This document shows, in pieces, positions 18,275 to 27,065 of a stretch of DNA of 64,000 nucleotides (position 1 is its first letter; each line of letters starts with the position of its first letter). The notes under the pieces are model-generated. The model worked only from the letters and a program-made list of their open reading frames with translations. It searched no databases and was not told the DNA's origin. The stretch is from contig NZ_JAHXZN010000001.1 of NCBI RefSeq assembly GCF_019429485.1, positions 1 to 64,000 of the forward strand, written 5' to 3'. The stretch is from Sphingomonas citri (GTDB lineage Bacteria; Pseudomonadota; Alphaproteobacteria; Sphingomonadales; Sphingomonadaceae). The translations under genes and the position numbers were made by a program.

Positions 18275-19279
18275 TCACCAATCGACGCCGATCTTGCCGA
18301 AGTGCCCGGCCGACTGCTGGAAGCGGAAGGCATCGGGCAGCCGCTCGAGCGGGAAGCGGCGGTCGATCACCGGGCGGATGCCGGTGGCCTCGATCGCGCG
18401 GACGAACTCCTGCTGCTGCCGGCGCGAGCCGACGATCAATCCCTGCAGCCGCGCCTGCTTGCCCATCAGCGCCGCGGTCGGCACGTCGCCGGTGACCCCG
18501 GCGACGGTGCCGATCAGCGCGATCTGCCCGCCGACGCGCACCGCCTCGATCGACTGGGTCAGCGTGCCCGCGCCGCCGAGCTCGAGCACGTGATCGACCC
18601 CGCCGCCGCTCCAGTCGCGCACCGCCCGGCCCCAGTCGGCGACCTCGCGATAGTTGACGACATGGTCGGCGCCGAGGTCGCGCGCGCGCTCCAGCTTCTC
18701 ACCCGATGAGGAAGTGACGATCGCGGTCGCGCCCATCGCCTTGGCGATCTGGAGGCCCCAGATCGCGACGCCGCCGGTGCCGAGCAGCAGGACCGTGTCG
18801 CCCGCCTTGAGCGCGCCCTCGCCGACCAGCGCGCGCCAGGCGGTGAGCCCCGCGGTGGTGATCGTCGCCGCCTCGACCGCGTCATAGCCCTTGGGCGCGC
18901 GCGTGAAGGCGGTGGCGGGACGGACGACGGTCTCGGTAGCGTGGCCGTCGATACCGTCGCCGGGCGTGCGGCGGAAGTCGCCGATCGTGGGCGCGCCGTC
19001 CTGCCAGTCGGGGAAGAAGCAGGAGACGACCGCGTCGCCGACCTGGAAGTCGGTCACGCCCTCGCCCACCGCCTCGACCGTGCCGGCACCGTCGGCGAGC
19101 GCGATGACGCGGTCGCCTGCGGGCATGCCGCCGGTGACGACGCCGAGGTCGTGATAGTTCAGCGAGCTGCCGTGCAGGGCGACGCGGATCGCGCGGCGGC
19201 CGGGCGCGCCCGGGTCGGCGCGCTCGGTGAAGCCGAGCGTGTCGAGGGTGGGCGGGGCGCCGATCGTCATGGCCTTCAT
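18275..19279 (-). CDS. NAD(P)-dependent alcohol dehydrogenase / quinone oxidoreductase (MDR)
   Basis: 334 residues of the medium-chain dehydrogenase superfamily. The GroES-like half contains GSSLNYHDLGVVTG, and the Rossmann half has GDTVLLLGTGGVAIWGLQIAKAMGA, a GxGGV-type nucleotide loop. The structural zinc cysteine quartet is absent, as in quinone-oxidoreductase-like members. ATG 19279 is chosen (AGGA with spacing seven). It is separated by 103 bp from the aldo/keto reductase on the same strand, possibly one unit. Substrate unknown. Confidence 0.85.
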   Translation of the reverse strand: MKAMTIGAPPTLDTLGFTERADPGAPGRRAIRVALHGSSLNYHDLGVVTGGMPAGDRVIALADGAGTVEAVGEGVTDFQVGDAVVSCFFPDWQDGAPTIGDFRRTPGDGIDGHATETVVRPATAFTRAPKGYDAVEAATITTAGLTAWRALVGEGALKAGDTVLLLGTGGVAIWGLQIAKAMGATAIVTSSSGEKLERARDLGADHVVNYREVADWGRAVRDWSGGGVDHVLELGGAGTLTQSIEAVRVGGQIALIGTVAGVTGDVPTAALMGKQARLQGLIVGSRRQQQEFVRAIEATGIRPVIDRRFPLERLPDAFRFQQSAGHFGKIGVDW

Positions 19280-19382
19280 GTCGGGTCCTTCATGCTTCGC
19301 GTGTCGATGGAGCGGGCGGCGATGTCGTGTCGCCGCACGCGCGTTCAAGCGCCGTCGCGCGCGCCTTCACGTGTCGCCGCGC

Positions 19383-20459
<1,077 letters not shown>

Positions 20460-20602
20460 GCGACGGCTCCGTGACGACCGGGTAATGGCGCCCCTAACGT
20501 CCGTCGACGCGGGGCGGTGCCGCCCAACGCGGCGACCCGCGATCATCGCTCGCCAAACCGCCGCGAGCCTCTATGATCCGACGGCAGAGGGGAGATGCGA
20601 GG

Positions 20603-20917
20603 ATGGAGCAGGGCGAGGCCGCGCTCGAGCGGCTGGCGGAGGACCCGCGCTACCGGCGGCTGGTCCGGCGCCGCGGTCGGCTCGGGCTGGCGCTGACCGC
20701 GGTGATGCTCGTCGCCTATCTCGGCTTCGTGCTGCTGGTCGCCTTCGACAAGCCGCTGCTCGCGCGGTCGCTGGCGGGCGGGGCCACCTCGCTGGGCATT
20801 CCCATCGGGCTGGGCGTGATCCTGCTGGCGATCGCGCTGACCGGGATCTACGTGTACCGCGCCAACCGCGAGTTCGACGCCGAGGTCGCCGCGATCGTCG
20901 CCGAGGCGCGGCGATGA
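20603..20917 (+). CDS. DUF485 inner-membrane protein
   Basis: 104 residues with two transmembrane segments (about 27-47 and 60-82) and a charged C-terminus. The N-terminal [18 protein letters not shown] is the DUF485 (YjcH) hallmark. In many bacteria this small protein is encoded directly before the acetate permease ActP, as here, where its stop overlaps the actP start (ATGA). Probably an accessory subunit of the permease. Confidence 0.88.
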   Translation: MEQGEAALERLAEDPRYRRLVRRRGRLGLALTAVMLVAYLGFVLLVAFDKPLLARSLAGGATSLGIPIGLGVILLAIALTGIYVYRANREFDAEVAAIVAEARR

Positions 20918-22539
20918 CCGGCTCGGGCGGCGGCACCGGATGGCCCGCGCTGGCGATGTTCGGCTGTTTCGTGCTGCTGACCCTCGCGATCACGCGCTGG
21001 GCGGCGCGGCGGACGCGCACCGCGGCCGACTTCTACGCCGCCGGCGGCGGCATCACCGGCTTCCAGAACGGCCTGGCGATCGCGGGCGACTTCATGTCGG
21101 CGGCGTCGTTCCTCGGCATCTCGGCGCAGATCTTCGCCGACGGCTATGACGGGCTGATCTACTCGATCGGCTTCCTGGTCGGCTGGCCGATCGTATTGTT
21201 CCTGATGGCGGAGCGGCTGCGCAACCTGGGCCGCTTCACCTTCGCCGACGTGGCCTCGTTCCGCTTCGCGCAGACGCCGGTGCGCACGCTGGCGGCGATG
21301 TCGACGCTGCTGGTCGTGCTCTTCTATCTGATCGCGCAGATGGTCGGGGCGGGGCAGCTGATCCGGCTGCTGTTCGGCCTGCCTTATCCTTATGCGGTGG
21401 CGATCGTCGGCGTGATGATGACGCTGTACGTGCTGTTCGGCGGCATGCTCGCGACCACCTGGGTGCAGATCGTCAAGGCGGTGCTACTGCTCGGCGCGGC
21501 GAGCTTCATGGCGACGGCGGTGCTGTGGCAGTTCGGCTCGCCCGAGGCGCTGTTCGCGCGCGCGGTGCAGGCCAAGGCAGCCGCCGCCGCCGCCAAGGGC
21601 GCGGCGCCGGCCGAGGCGCTCGCCGCCGGGCGCGCGATCATGGGGCCGGGCGGCTTCATCAAGGACCCGGTCTCGGCGATCTCGCTCGGGCTCGCGCTGA
21701 TGTTCGGTACCGCCGGGCTGCCGCACATCCTCATGCGCTTCTTCACCGTACCCGACGCGCGTGCGGCGCGCACCTCGGTGCTGTGGGCGACGGGTTGGAT
21801 CGGCTATTTCTACCTGCTGACCTTCGTGATCGGCTTCGGCGCGATCGTCCTGGTCGGCACCGACCCGCGCTACCTCGACGCCGCGGGCGCGCTGCGCGGC
21901 GGCGGCAACATGGCCGCGGTACACCTCGCGCACGCGATCGGGGGCGACCTGTTCCTCGGCTTCGTCTCGGCGGTGGCGTTCGCGACCATCCTCGCGGTGG
22001 TCGCGGGGCTGACGCTATCGGGCGCCTCGGCGGTGAGCCACGATCTCTACGCCAGCGTGTTCCGCCGCGGCCGCGCGGACCAGGCGGCGGAGCTGCGCGT
22101 CTCGCGCGTGACCGTGGTGGCGCTCGCGCTGGTCGCGATCGCGCTCGGCATCCTGTTCGAGAAGCAGAACGTCGCCTTCATGGTCAGCCTGGCGTTCGCG
22201 ATGGCGGCCTCGGCCAACTTCCCGGTCCTGCTGCTGTCGCTGCTGTGGCGCGGCTGCACCACGCGCGGCGTCGTCGCGGGCGGGGCGGTCGGGCTGGCGC
22301 TCGCGCTCGGGCTGACGATCCTGTCGCCCGCGATCTGGGTGACGGTGCTGGGTCACGGCGCCGCGATCTTCCCCTATGGCTCGCCCGCGCTCTTCTCGAT
22401 GCCCGCGGCGTTCGCGACGATCTGGCTGGTCTCGCGCCTGGATCGAAGCGGCCGGGCGGCGGTGGACCGCGCCGGCTATGTCGCGCAGCGGGTTCGGTCC
22501 GAGACCGGCATCGGGGCCGTCAAGGCGAGCGATCACTGA
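20914..22539 (+). CDS. actP: cation/acetate symporter (sodium:solute symporter family)
   Basis: 541 residues with about 13 transmembrane helices. The N-terminal block [29 protein letters not shown] is highly characteristic of ActP, and [20 protein letters not shown] is a further family block. It imports acetate or similar short carboxylates with a cation. An Ala-rich cytoplasmic loop (about residues 210-245) is longer than in E. coli ActP. It is translated with the DUF485 partner and stands apart from any acetyl-CoA synthetase gene in this window. Confidence 0.93.
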   Translation: MTGSGGGTGWPALAMFGCFVLLTLAITRWAARRTRTAADFYAAGGGITGFQNGLAIAGDFMSAASFLGISAQIFADGYDGLIYSIGFLVGWPIVLFLMAERLRNLGRFTFADVASFRFAQTPVRTLAAMSTLLVVLFYLIAQMVGAGQLIRLLFGLPYPYAVAIVGVMMTLYVLFGGMLATTWVQIVKAVLLLGAASFMATAVLWQFGSPEALFARAVQAKAAAAAAKGAAPAEALAAGRAIMGPGGFIKDPVSAISLGLALMFGTAGLPHILMRFFTVPDARAARTSVLWATGWIGYFYLLTFVIGFGAIVLVGTDPRYLDAAGALRGGGNMAAVHLAHAIGGDLFLGFVSAVAFATILAVVAGLTLSGASAVSHDLYASVFRRGRADQAAELRVSRVTVVALALVAIALGILFEKQNVAFMVSLAFAMAASANFPVLLLSLLWRGCTTRGVVAGGAVGLALALGLTILSPAIWVTVLGHGAAIFPYGSPALFSMPAAFATIWLVSRLDRSGRAAVDRAGYVAQRVRSETGIGAVKASDH

Positions 22540-22658
22540 TCGGTTCGGAGTGGCGGGAAAGAATCTTTACATAGCCTTAACACCCTCTTTTCAGATCATC
22601 GTTTCTGCGGCACGGTCTATCGTGTGGTGCGCCATGTCGGCGACGCGGGAGACCGAGA

Positions 22659-23642
22659 ATGAAGAGGGAATGGACCTTGGCGTTGAGCGCGCTGGGGCTG
22701 ATCGCGGTACAGCCGGCGGGCGCGGACCGAAGCACCGCGCAGTTCACCTCGGTGACGGTGTTCGGCGACAGTCTGGTCGACGCCGGCAATCTCTACCTCT
22801 CCAACGGCGGAACCCGCCCCGACCCGAGCCAAGGCTATTTCCAGAACCGCTTCACCGACGGCTTCGACTATCCCGATCTGATCTCGCTCAAGCTCTTCGG
22901 CGTGCCGACCACGCCCTCGCGCGCCGGCGGGAGCAACTATGCCTATGGCGGCGCGCGCGTGGTCGACACCGGTGACGTCATCCCCGACCTGGGCGCACAG
23001 CTCAGCACCTTCGCCGCCTCGGGCAAGGCGATCGATCCCAATGGCCTGTACATCCTCAACTTCGGCGGCAACGACGTGTTCGGCGCCAAGGGCGTGTTCG
23101 GCCCGGTCGGCGCGATCGGCGACTATCCCGACGTGAACAGCTATCTCGAGGCGGCGGCGAACCAGTATGTCGCCGGGATCAAGGCGCTCAACGAGCGCGG
23201 CGCGCGCAACATCCTGTTCACCGACTTCCCGCTCGCCGGCGACCCGTACACCATCGCGGCCAATAACTATCTGCGCACCGCGCTGGGCGGGCTGACCGTC
23301 AGCGCAGGGACCGACCTGTACTTCTACAGCCTCAGCGAGTTCAACGTGCGGGTGCTGCAGCACCCCGACCAGTTCGGGTTGCCGCCGCTGCGTGCCGATA
23401 CCAACTGCGTCGCCGCGGGCGCGCAGGCGAGCGGCTGCGCGGGCTTCTTCTCGTTCGACGGCGTCCACGTCACCGGCGCGGTGCAGGCCGCCGGCTTCCG
23501 CGACATGGACCAGCGCTTCGGCCTGACCAGCGCGGTGCCCGAACCCTCGGTCTGGTCGATGCTGATCCTCGGCTTCGGCCTGGTCGGCGCGGCGCTGCGG
23601 CTCGGCCGCCGGCGCCGTGTCGCCGCGGCAAGCGCGGCCTGA
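22659..23642 (+). CDS. GDSL esterase/lipase with PEP-CTERM sorting tail
   Basis: 327 residues. A signal peptide (about 1-22) is followed by the SGNH blocks: FGDSLVDAGN with nucleophile Ser38, the GND block LNFGGNDVF, and DGVHVTGA carrying the catalytic Asp/His. The C-terminus is a PEP-CTERM tail: VPEPSVW, a hydrophobic helix with LILGFGLVG, then LGRRRR. Exosortase (EpsH-like) recognises and cleaves such tails, usually in exopolysaccharide-producing bacteria. It is therefore a secreted, envelope- or matrix-bound hydrolase. ATG 22659 has GGGAGA six bases upstream. No exosortase gene is in the window. Confidence 0.88.
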   Translation: MKREWTLALSALGLIAVQPAGADRSTAQFTSVTVFGDSLVDAGNLYLSNGGTRPDPSQGYFQNRFTDGFDYPDLISLKLFGVPTTPSRAGGSNYAYGGARVVDTGDVIPDLGAQLSTFAASGKAIDPNGLYILNFGGNDVFGAKGVFGPVGAIGDYPDVNSYLEAAANQYVAGIKALNERGARNILFTDFPLAGDPYTIAANNYLRTALGGLTVSAGTDLYFYSLSEFNVRVLQHPDQFGLPPLRADTNCVAAGAQASGCAGFFSFDGVHVTGAVQAAGFRDMDQRFGLTSAVPEPSVWSMLILGFGLVGAALRLGRRRRVAAASAA

Positions 23643-23693
23643 CCGCACGACGGGCGGCGGGACCGACGCGCGCACGATGGTGCGCGAGGAGGC

Positions 23694-24179
23694 TCACGGC
23701 GATCGTCCCGGCGGCATCGGGACGACGTTGGCGTGACGCGCGAGCCAATACCAGCGGCCATGGTGGCGCTGGTAGATGTTGGTATAGCGCCGTCGCAGCG
23801 GGGCGGTGCCGTAGGTCCGCCCCAGCTCGCTCGCCGCGGTGGGGGTGAACCGCTCGCTGCCCATCACCACGCCGGTGTCGCCGCTGACGCGAACGCGCTC
23901 GATCGTCCGGTCGAACTCTTCCGCGCCGATTCGTCCGTCCCGCATCATCGCCAGGAACTCCTCGCGCGAGAGGACGCGGCCGGTCGGCGCGTTGATCGTC
24001 AGCTCGGGCGCGGACAGCGCCGCCAGCTTCGCGACGTCGGCCTGCGCCACCATCTCCTTCTGCGCCATGTCGAGCCGCGCCAGCGCCGCCTCGACACCGC
24101 GTGGGGCGGCGGGCGCTGTCGTCGCGACCGCGGAGAGGAGGCCCGCGACGGCGGTCGCGACGATCGACATATGACGCAT
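23694..24179 (-). CDS. secreted SnoaL/NTF2-like protein
   Basis: 161 residues with a clear signal peptide (residues 1-24, TTAPAAP) and a mature domain of the DUF4440/SnoaL-like NTF2 fold: an N-terminal helix (VEAALARLDMAQKEMVAQAD), ELTINAPTGRVLSREEFLAMM, and the closing strands YTNIYQRHHGRWYWLARHANVV. Such periplasmic proteins have a cone-shaped pocket of unknown ligand. ATG 24179 has GGGAG in front. It is convergent with the PEP-CTERM esterase, 51 bp away. Confidence 0.75.
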   Translation of the reverse strand: MRHMSIVATAVAGLLSAVATTAPAAPRGVEAALARLDMAQKEMVAQADVAKLAALSAPELTINAPTGRVLSREEFLAMMRDGRIGAEEFDRTIERVRVSGDTGVVMGSERFTPTAASELGRTYGTAPLRRRYTNIYQRHHGRWYWLARHANVVPMPPGRSP

Positions 24180-24533
24180 CGCTGATCTCCCATTGAGCCG
24201 GGCAGAATGGCCTGGAGCGAGCCCGGAAACAATCGCCCTGACGGAGCGCGGTGGCGCAAGGGGCAGCCCGGGCATGGAGGCGCCGGCACCGCCTGATCCG
24301 CTCCTGCGACCTACCGCGCGCGCGAGGGAAGCGACTCGGTTCGCCCGAGGGGTGGGCTGATCGCTGGACTCGCTCACGGCCACCCGCGGCCGCCGAGACC
24401 GATGCGGCGGCAGCGAGCACGCGCGCTCGGTCGGTGGCTCCGTCAAGATCTGGAGCGTGGTCATGTTGAACCGCCGCGATGCTGGACGTCGGCGAGCGGG
24501 GGCCGCCGCTCGAACGCGGTGAAGGCGGAGGCG
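24180..24533. other. gap between NTF2-like gene and split tRNA
   Basis: No frame looks coding on either strand and no promoter, terminator or repeat stands out. It is the leader of the minus-strand gene on its left and the flank of the disrupted tRNA-Thr on its right. Confidence 0.45.
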
Positions 24534-24578
24534 TGGTGCCGGTTGCAGGGATCGAACCCGCGACCTTCGGTTTACAAA
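24534..24578 (-). pseudogene. 3' half of disrupted tRNA-Thr(UGU)
   Basis: Minus-strand 3' part of a tRNA: the TTTGTAA anticodon loop, then ACCGA, variable AGGTC, T-arm GCGGG/TTCGATC/CCTGC, acceptor AACCGGC, discriminator A and an encoded CCA (24536-24534). The missing 5' half is found 1,575 bp away at 26184-26147. Joined at the shared loop sequence, the two give a complete 76-base tRNA-Thr with anticodon UGU. Confidence 0.88.
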
Positions 24579-24688
24579 TCTTCTGGTAAACTTTTCCTAA
24601 CCAAGGTTAACCCAAGATCAACGGAAATCAGCCATTTTTCAGCATTCTGTGCTATGCCTAGTGGCCTCTCCGAGGTCGATAGCGGGTC

Positions 24689-24712
24689 AAATCCCCACAC
24701 TTTTCCCCACAC
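24689..24712 (+). repeat. tandem 12-mers near left end (arm-type sites?)
   Basis: AAATCCCCACAC (24689-24700) directly followed by TTTTCCCCACAC (24701-24712). The same 12-mer pair is near the right end at 26062-26085. Tandem short direct repeats flanking a core are typical arm-type binding sites of a tyrosine integrase; binding is inferred. Confidence 0.55.
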
Positions 24713-24754
24713 AATGTTCGACTTTTCTCCCCTACCGCGCTAGCGGAGAGGCGA

Positions 24755-24827
24755 GCCGGATTAGCTCAGATGGTAGAGCAACCGCCTTGTAAGCGGTAGG
24801 TCGTCGGTTCGAGTCCGACATCCGGCA
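24755..24827 (+). tRNA. tRNA-Thr(UGU), carried by the element
   Basis: A complete cloverleaf: acceptor GCCGGAT/ATCCGGC, D-arm GCTC/GAGC, anticodon stem ACCGC/GCGGT with loop CTTGTAA (anticodon TGT), variable AGGTC, T-arm GTCGG/CCGAC, discriminator A. The next bases are CCG, so CCA is not encoded, unlike the disrupted host gene. It lies on the strand opposite to the broken copy and has the same anticodon, so it can supply the lost tRNA. Its loop differs from the insertion core at one base (C for T at position 32). Confidence 0.95.
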
Positions 24828-24851
24828 CCGCAATGGGCCGCGTTCCGGTAC

Positions 24852-25709
24852 TCAGTGTCCTGGTAGCCGATCATAGATGTAATTTCCAATTACACCGACG
24901 ATGATGGCAAGAACCACTCCGCCTCCAAGGACTTTAAGCATAGCAATTCGTCGATCTTGACGAGGAATATTGTCTCCCCAGTAAAATACGTACCGCGGAA
25001 ACAAAGGTCTTAAAAGTTTCTCTAAAGGATCAGACAGTAAAAGCAGAAACATCGGCAACAAGACAAGAGGCATGAAGTAGTATGTCATGTCGCTTTCTGT
25101 TGAACGCATGGTGTCTACTCTGAAGATGTATTCTGCTAAGGTCCGAGAGGTTCTTCTGATCTCTTTTATTCGTTCGATTTTGCGGTCGGTGGCCGATTCC
25201 ATCATGAATGTCATGGCGGACAAAGCGCTGACACCGATCAATGGGAAGGCTCGCACAAAGTTTTTTGCGGAGAAAGCGTTTCGGATTTTTGAGCTTTTTA
25301 CCTTATCTATCCGCTCTTCAATGGTGGACGCCGTCACAAAGGTCCAATCCTTGTCGTTGGATGAGACTGCAAATGATATTGGGATGCTGTCTGAATTTTG
25401 TTCATATGCAACATCGCTGAATGTCACCTCCACGTAACATTCAGGATCGACAGGATTAATCGCTTTCAAGCTCATCCTCACAACAGCCCGCGTGCCGTCG
25501 TTTTCTTCGCTGACTATCTCCGAAACGCTAGCGTGGTCTGCAATCACCCCGTTCCTGTATTTCACAGCGTATTTGAAAGCGGCGTCGATACCGCCCGACG
25601 CTTTCTTTATCTGTTCGTTTTGGGCGTCTTTGATGCGGGTTAGCTCTACTTCATTCAAGAAGAATCCGCTCTTGATCTTCGGCGTCACCTCAGTCTTCAC
25701 GTGACTCAT
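24852..25709 (-). CDS. membrane protein of unknown function (element cargo)
   Basis: 285 residues, moderate charge, low-GC codon use unlike the rest of the window. The N-terminal half (1-145) is soluble, with predicted strands and several Asp/Glu/Lys-rich turns. The C-terminal half has three likely membrane segments: about 151-170, 209-226 (YYFMPLVLLPMFLLLL) and 257-276. A basic linker (176-193) lies between the first two. I recognise no family. It is the only protein gene inside the insertion in the split tRNA and ends 25 bases from the carried tRNA-Thr. ATG 25709 is preferred over an in-frame start at 25757. A role as defence, immunity or other cargo is possible but unsupported. Confidence 0.65.
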   Translation of the reverse strand: MSHVKTEVTPKIKSGFFLNEVELTRIKDAQNEQIKKASGGIDAAFKYAVKYRNGVIADHASVSEIVSEENDGTRAVVRMSLKAINPVDPECYVEVTFSDVAYEQNSDSIPISFAVSSNDKDWTFVTASTIEERIDKVKSSKIRNAFSAKNFVRAFPLIGVSALSAMTFMMESATDRKIERIKEIRRTSRTLAEYIFRVDTMRSTESDMTYYFMPLVLLPMFLLLLSDPLEKLLRPLFPRYVFYWGDNIPRQDRRIAMLKVLGGGVVLAIIVGVIGNYIYDRLPGH

Positions 25710-26061
25710 CCCCCCCGAAAATACCCGTCTTCTTGCCCGATGACCAATCAGTGTCACTTCGCTTGCTAGCGCTTAGCGGTGCAAGCATCCCCCTACCCAA
25801 CGAGAACGCGCGTCGCTTTACTAGTACGAGATGGTTGAGCGGCTCAAGCTGCTCCATCTGGAGGCGAGCGGTTAAAGCCTAGAAGACGACACCATTCCGG
25901 TTGAACCGGTGAACGCTGCCTTAGAGATCTGCGGGTACGTCGGTTGCACGCGGTTGAAAGGCAAGCGAGCGGCCCCTCCACCTAACACATAGCGAACAGC
26001 TCACGCGTACTAGGAGACTGCTCAGCGAGATGCGCGGAACCCCTTACGGAGGCCCGGCGAA
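25710..26061. other. non-coding right part of the element
   Basis: About 350 bp without an open frame of note. Short frames are broken by stops on both strands. It may contain the decayed end of a former gene, but I can name none and see no integrase motif. Confidence 0.45.
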
Positions 26062-26085
26062 AAATCCCCACACAAATCCCCACAC
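26062..26085 (+). repeat. tandem 12-mers near right end (arm-type sites?)
   Basis: Two exact copies of AAATCCCCACAC (26062-26073 and 26074-26085) in the same orientation as the pair at 24689-24712. They lie 61 bp inside the right junction. GAAATC/GATTTC arms at 26103-26118 lie between them and the junction. Confidence 0.55.
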
Positions 26086-26146
26086 TGGCTATCGAACCGG
26101 CAGAAATCCGCAGATTTCCGCCACTTTTTCCAGGGGAAAGAACGTC

Positions 26147-26184
26147 TTACAAAACCGCTGCTCTACCAGCTGAGCTAAACCGGC
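26147..26184 (-). pseudogene. 5' half of disrupted tRNA-Thr(UGU)
   Basis: On the minus strand from 26184: acceptor GCCGGTT, TA, D-arm GCTC-AGCTGGTA-GAGC, A, anticodon 5' stem GCGGT and loop TTTGTAA, after which the sequence turns into GACGTTC and no longer pairs. The remaining 3' half is at 24578-24534. No 3' half is rebuilt at this junction, so this tRNA cannot mature. Confidence 0.88.
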
Positions 26185-26201
26185 GCGGCGGCCCTCATGC
26201 G

Positions 26202-27065
26202 TCAGCCGACGCCGAAGGTCCAGCCCTCGGTCCGCGCCACCGCCGCGGTGAGCCCCCTCGGCTGCCACAGACCGGGTTCGTTCACGCGCGTGCGCAGCCA
26301 GGCGGCAGCGAGGATCGCGTCGGTGGCATGGTCGTCGTAGCGCGCGAGCGGCGCGTGGGGCATGCTGCCGAGCGCCGCCAGCGCGGCGTCGAGCGCGGCC
26401 GCGTCGCGCAGCTTGCTCCGTCCCTTGCGCAGACCCGCGGCACGCGCGGCGATCGCGGTGTAGATCTCCACCACCAGCGCCCCCGTCGGCGGCACCGCGT
26501 CGAACGGCCAGACCGCGATACGCCCGTCGAGGTGGTGGAGCAGGCGCATGCCCGCGAAGCTCGCCTTGGCGACCTGCGCGGCGCCGATCGCGTCATAGAC
26601 GGTGGAGGGCTTGGTGCTGCCGTCGTGCGCCACCTCGCACACGCGCCAGTGGAGGAAGTCGCGCTTGGCGCCGTCGGCCGCGCCGAGATAGAAGTGGCGG
26701 CCGCGCCGCGCCTCGAGGAAGGACGCGGCGCCGAGGTCGTCGTCCGGGCTCGCCTCGTCGACGTAGCGCCACAATGCCGGCGCGTCGTTCGTCTCGGTCT
26801 CGCCGGGCAGATGCGCGCCGCGCGCGATGAACGGTGCGGAGAAGCTGAAATCGAAGCCGACCAGCATGGCGCGGTCGCGCCGCGCGAGCAGCCAGTCGAG
26901 CACCTCCGCGCGTGACCAGTCGCGGCCCGACGGGGTGACCAGCGCGGGCGCGTCGTCGCCCAGGCCGCAGCGCGCTACCGCGATGCCGCGGTGGCGGCGG
27001 CCGCGCGCCCCCGACCAGTCGATCGCGACGAACTCGGTGAAGCGGCCGGGCGGCGGCGCGCTCAC
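26202..27065 (-). CDS. DUF429-like protein (predicted RNase H-like fold)
   Basis: 287 residues. EFVAIDWSGARG at the N-terminus supplies the first acidic residue, LVGFDFSFS is a second acidic strand, and DDHATDAILAAAWLR near the C-terminus carries paired Asp residues, as expected for an RNase H-like fold of the DUF429 kind. Nuclease activity is a prediction only. Its ATG overlaps the stop of the serine hydrolase by four bases. It ends just beside the right half of the split tRNA (17 bp), so it is part of the conserved flank, not of the element. Confidence 0.6.
   Translation of the reverse strand: MSAPPPGRFTEFVAIDWSGARGRRHRGIAVARCGLGDDAPALVTPSGRDWSRAEVLDWLLARRDRAMLVGFDFSFSAPFIARGAHLPGETETNDAPALWRYVDEASPDDDLGAASFLEARRGRHFYLGAADGAKRDFLHWRVCEVAHDGSTKPSTVYDAIGAAQVAKASFAGMRLLHHLDGRIAVWPFDAVPPTGALVVEIYTAIAARAAGLRKGRSKLRDAAALDAALAALGSMPHAPLARYDDHATDAILAAAWLRTRVNEPGLWQPRGLTAAVARTEGWTFGVG

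Larger units (their letters stand above)
24579..26153. mobile_element. integrative element remnant inserted in tRNA-Thr anticodon loop
   Basis: 1,575 bp that separate the two halves of a tRNA-Thr(UGU) gene. Both junctions carry TTACAAA (24572-24578 and 26147-26153), the reverse complement of the seven-base anticodon loop, the classic crossover of tRNA-targeting tyrosine recombinases. The insertion has much lower GC than its flanks (25 of 60 bases in 25081-25140). It carries a complete tRNA-Thr(UGU) on the other strand, one membrane-protein gene, and tandem 12-base repeats near both ends. No integrase is present, so it is either a decayed island or an element moved by an enzyme in trans. Confidence 0.8.

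Noticed and set aside
25758..26060. Decayed integrase gene in the right part of the element
   Set aside because: No frame longer than a few dozen codons and no recognisable Arg-His-Arg-Tyr motif of tyrosine recombinases.
24579..26153. Group I intron in the tRNA anticodon loop
   Set aside because: Such introns are usually a few hundred bases and carry no tRNA gene; a repeated seven-base core at both junctions and arm-type repeats fit site-specific recombination better. I see no conserved intron core, though a structure search was not possible.
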